From contig JAHYZB010000037.1 in NCBI GenBank assembly GCA_019424645.1, forward strand, positions 48,814 to 63,050: a stretch of DNA of 14,237 nt. Direction: 5' to 3'. Position 1 is the first letter of the stretch, and each line of letters opens with the position of its first letter. Of this stretch, positions 13,778 through 14,237 are shown piece after piece. The position numbers and the translations under genes were made by a program. A model generated the notes under the pieces. That model saw only the letters and a list, made by a program, of their open reading frames with translations. It was not told where the DNA came from and made no database searches. This stretch comes from Oxalobacter formigenes (GTDB lineage Bacteria; Pseudomonadota; Gammaproteobacteria; Burkholderiales; Burkholderiaceae_D).

Positions 13778-14237
13778 TGAATAAAGCCCTTCAATTGACG
13801 CCCATCGTGCAGTGGATAAAAGGCATTTGTCCACAAGGACAATTGTTTTCCGATTCACGAGAAATCAAAACCGGAAACGATGCGGTTTTCTTCGCCTATG
13901 AGGGTGACTCGGCAGATGGACGAAATTACATCACCAGAGCCATTGAAAATGGCGCCAAAGCCGTTGTGTATGAGTCGTCGGATTTTGAATGGAACCCTGA
14001 CTGGAAAGTGGATCATCTTGGAGTCGTGGGCCTTAAAGCCAACGCAGGCCCGATAGCGGATGCTTTTTATGGATCGCCTGCCCGTTCCATGTCGGTTATT
14101 GCGGTGACCGGAACCAATGGCAAAACGTCCACGACACAATGGATTGCACAGGCCTTGTCCAGACTCGGCAAAAAGACGGCTGTTATCGGTACGTTGGGCG
14201 TAAGCATTTTTGAAAACGGCGAAAGCGGAGCCAGCGA
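13777..14237 (+). CDS. murE: UDP-N-acetylmuramoyl-tripeptide synthetase MurE (partial, 5' part)
   Basis: Adds the third residue, normally meso-diaminopimelate in this group, to UDP-MurNAc-L-Ala-D-Glu in the cytosol. Only the first 153 codons are present; the gene runs off the right edge. The uridine-binding N-terminal domain shows the SDSRE motif (25-29), and the Mur-ligase ATP loop is TGTNGKTST (111-119), followed by VIGTLG (136-141). SDSRE and GTLG separate it from MurC, MurD and MurF. The ATG overlaps the ftsI stop (TGATG), the usual coupling in this cluster. The residues that choose DAP over lysine lie outside the window. Confidence 0.95.
   Translation, partial: MNKALQLTPIVQWIKGICPQGQLFSDSREIKTGNDAVFFAYEGDSADGRNYITRAIENGAKAVVYESSDFEWNPDWKVDHLGVVGLKANAGPIADAFYGSPARSMSVIAVTGTNGKTSTTQWIAQALSRLGKKTAVIGTLGVSIFENGESGAS

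Noticed and set aside
1..14237. Mobile elements, CRISPR arrays, tRNA genes, toxin-antitoxin or defence genes
   Set aside because: Looked for on both strands. No spaced repeats, transposase, integrase or tRNA-like cloverleaf was seen; every long stretch is accounted for by housekeeping genes.

Overview
This window is ordinary, gene-dense bacterial chromosome, most likely from a betaproteobacterium of the order Burkholderiales. A moderate-GC member of the Oxalobacteraceae (Oxalobacter-like) is my best guess. The reasons are the protein sequences as I recognise them (a WaaA with the GGSLLKLGGQNLIEA-type motif, FtsL, FtsI and RNase P RNA of betaproteobacterial flavour), the combination of LPS and division genes, and a base composition well below that of Burkholderia or Ralstonia. 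The genus is inferred by eye only. I see no insertion sequence, phage gene, CRISPR array, tRNA or rRNA, and no defence or otherwise undescribed system.

Layout. From 1 to 4739 everything points left. A Ste24-type M48 membrane protease and the ribosome-assembly GTPase RsgA overlap by 4 nt (3480-4739 and 2587-3483) and end in a strong terminator. Then come argF (1505-2422) and argG (106-1329), which carry out consecutive steps from ornithine to argininosuccinate. Each arg gene has its own intrinsic terminator, so they look like two adjacent units rather than one operon. From 4788 to 6099 the + strand carries orn (oligoribonuclease) and a small cytosolic histidine kinase that lacks any sensor domain. 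waaA (Kdo transferase, 6107-7378) converges on them from the - strand.

From 7609 rightwards everything is on the + strand. A YbhP-like endonuclease/exonuclease/phosphatase-fold protein and a ClsB-type cardiolipin synthase form a tight pair. They are followed by rnpB (RNase P RNA, about 9617-9947) with a good promoter of its own. A 390-nt AT-rich gap follows, holding a long pyrimidine tract and the control region of the division and cell-wall (dcw) cluster. The cluster then runs mraZ, rsmH, ftsL, ftsI, murE, and murE is cut by the window end. From rsmH onward the dcw genes overlap each other by 1-11 nt, the usual sign of a single translationally coupled operon.

Best second looks. (1) Four GTG(G/T)G boxes repeated every 10 bp sit just upstream of mraZ and look like its own operator. 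(2) The RNase P RNA has its P12 arm reduced to about 3-4 bp. (3) The histidine kinase after orn has no sensor and no visible partner regulator. The remaining findings are small regulatory structures.
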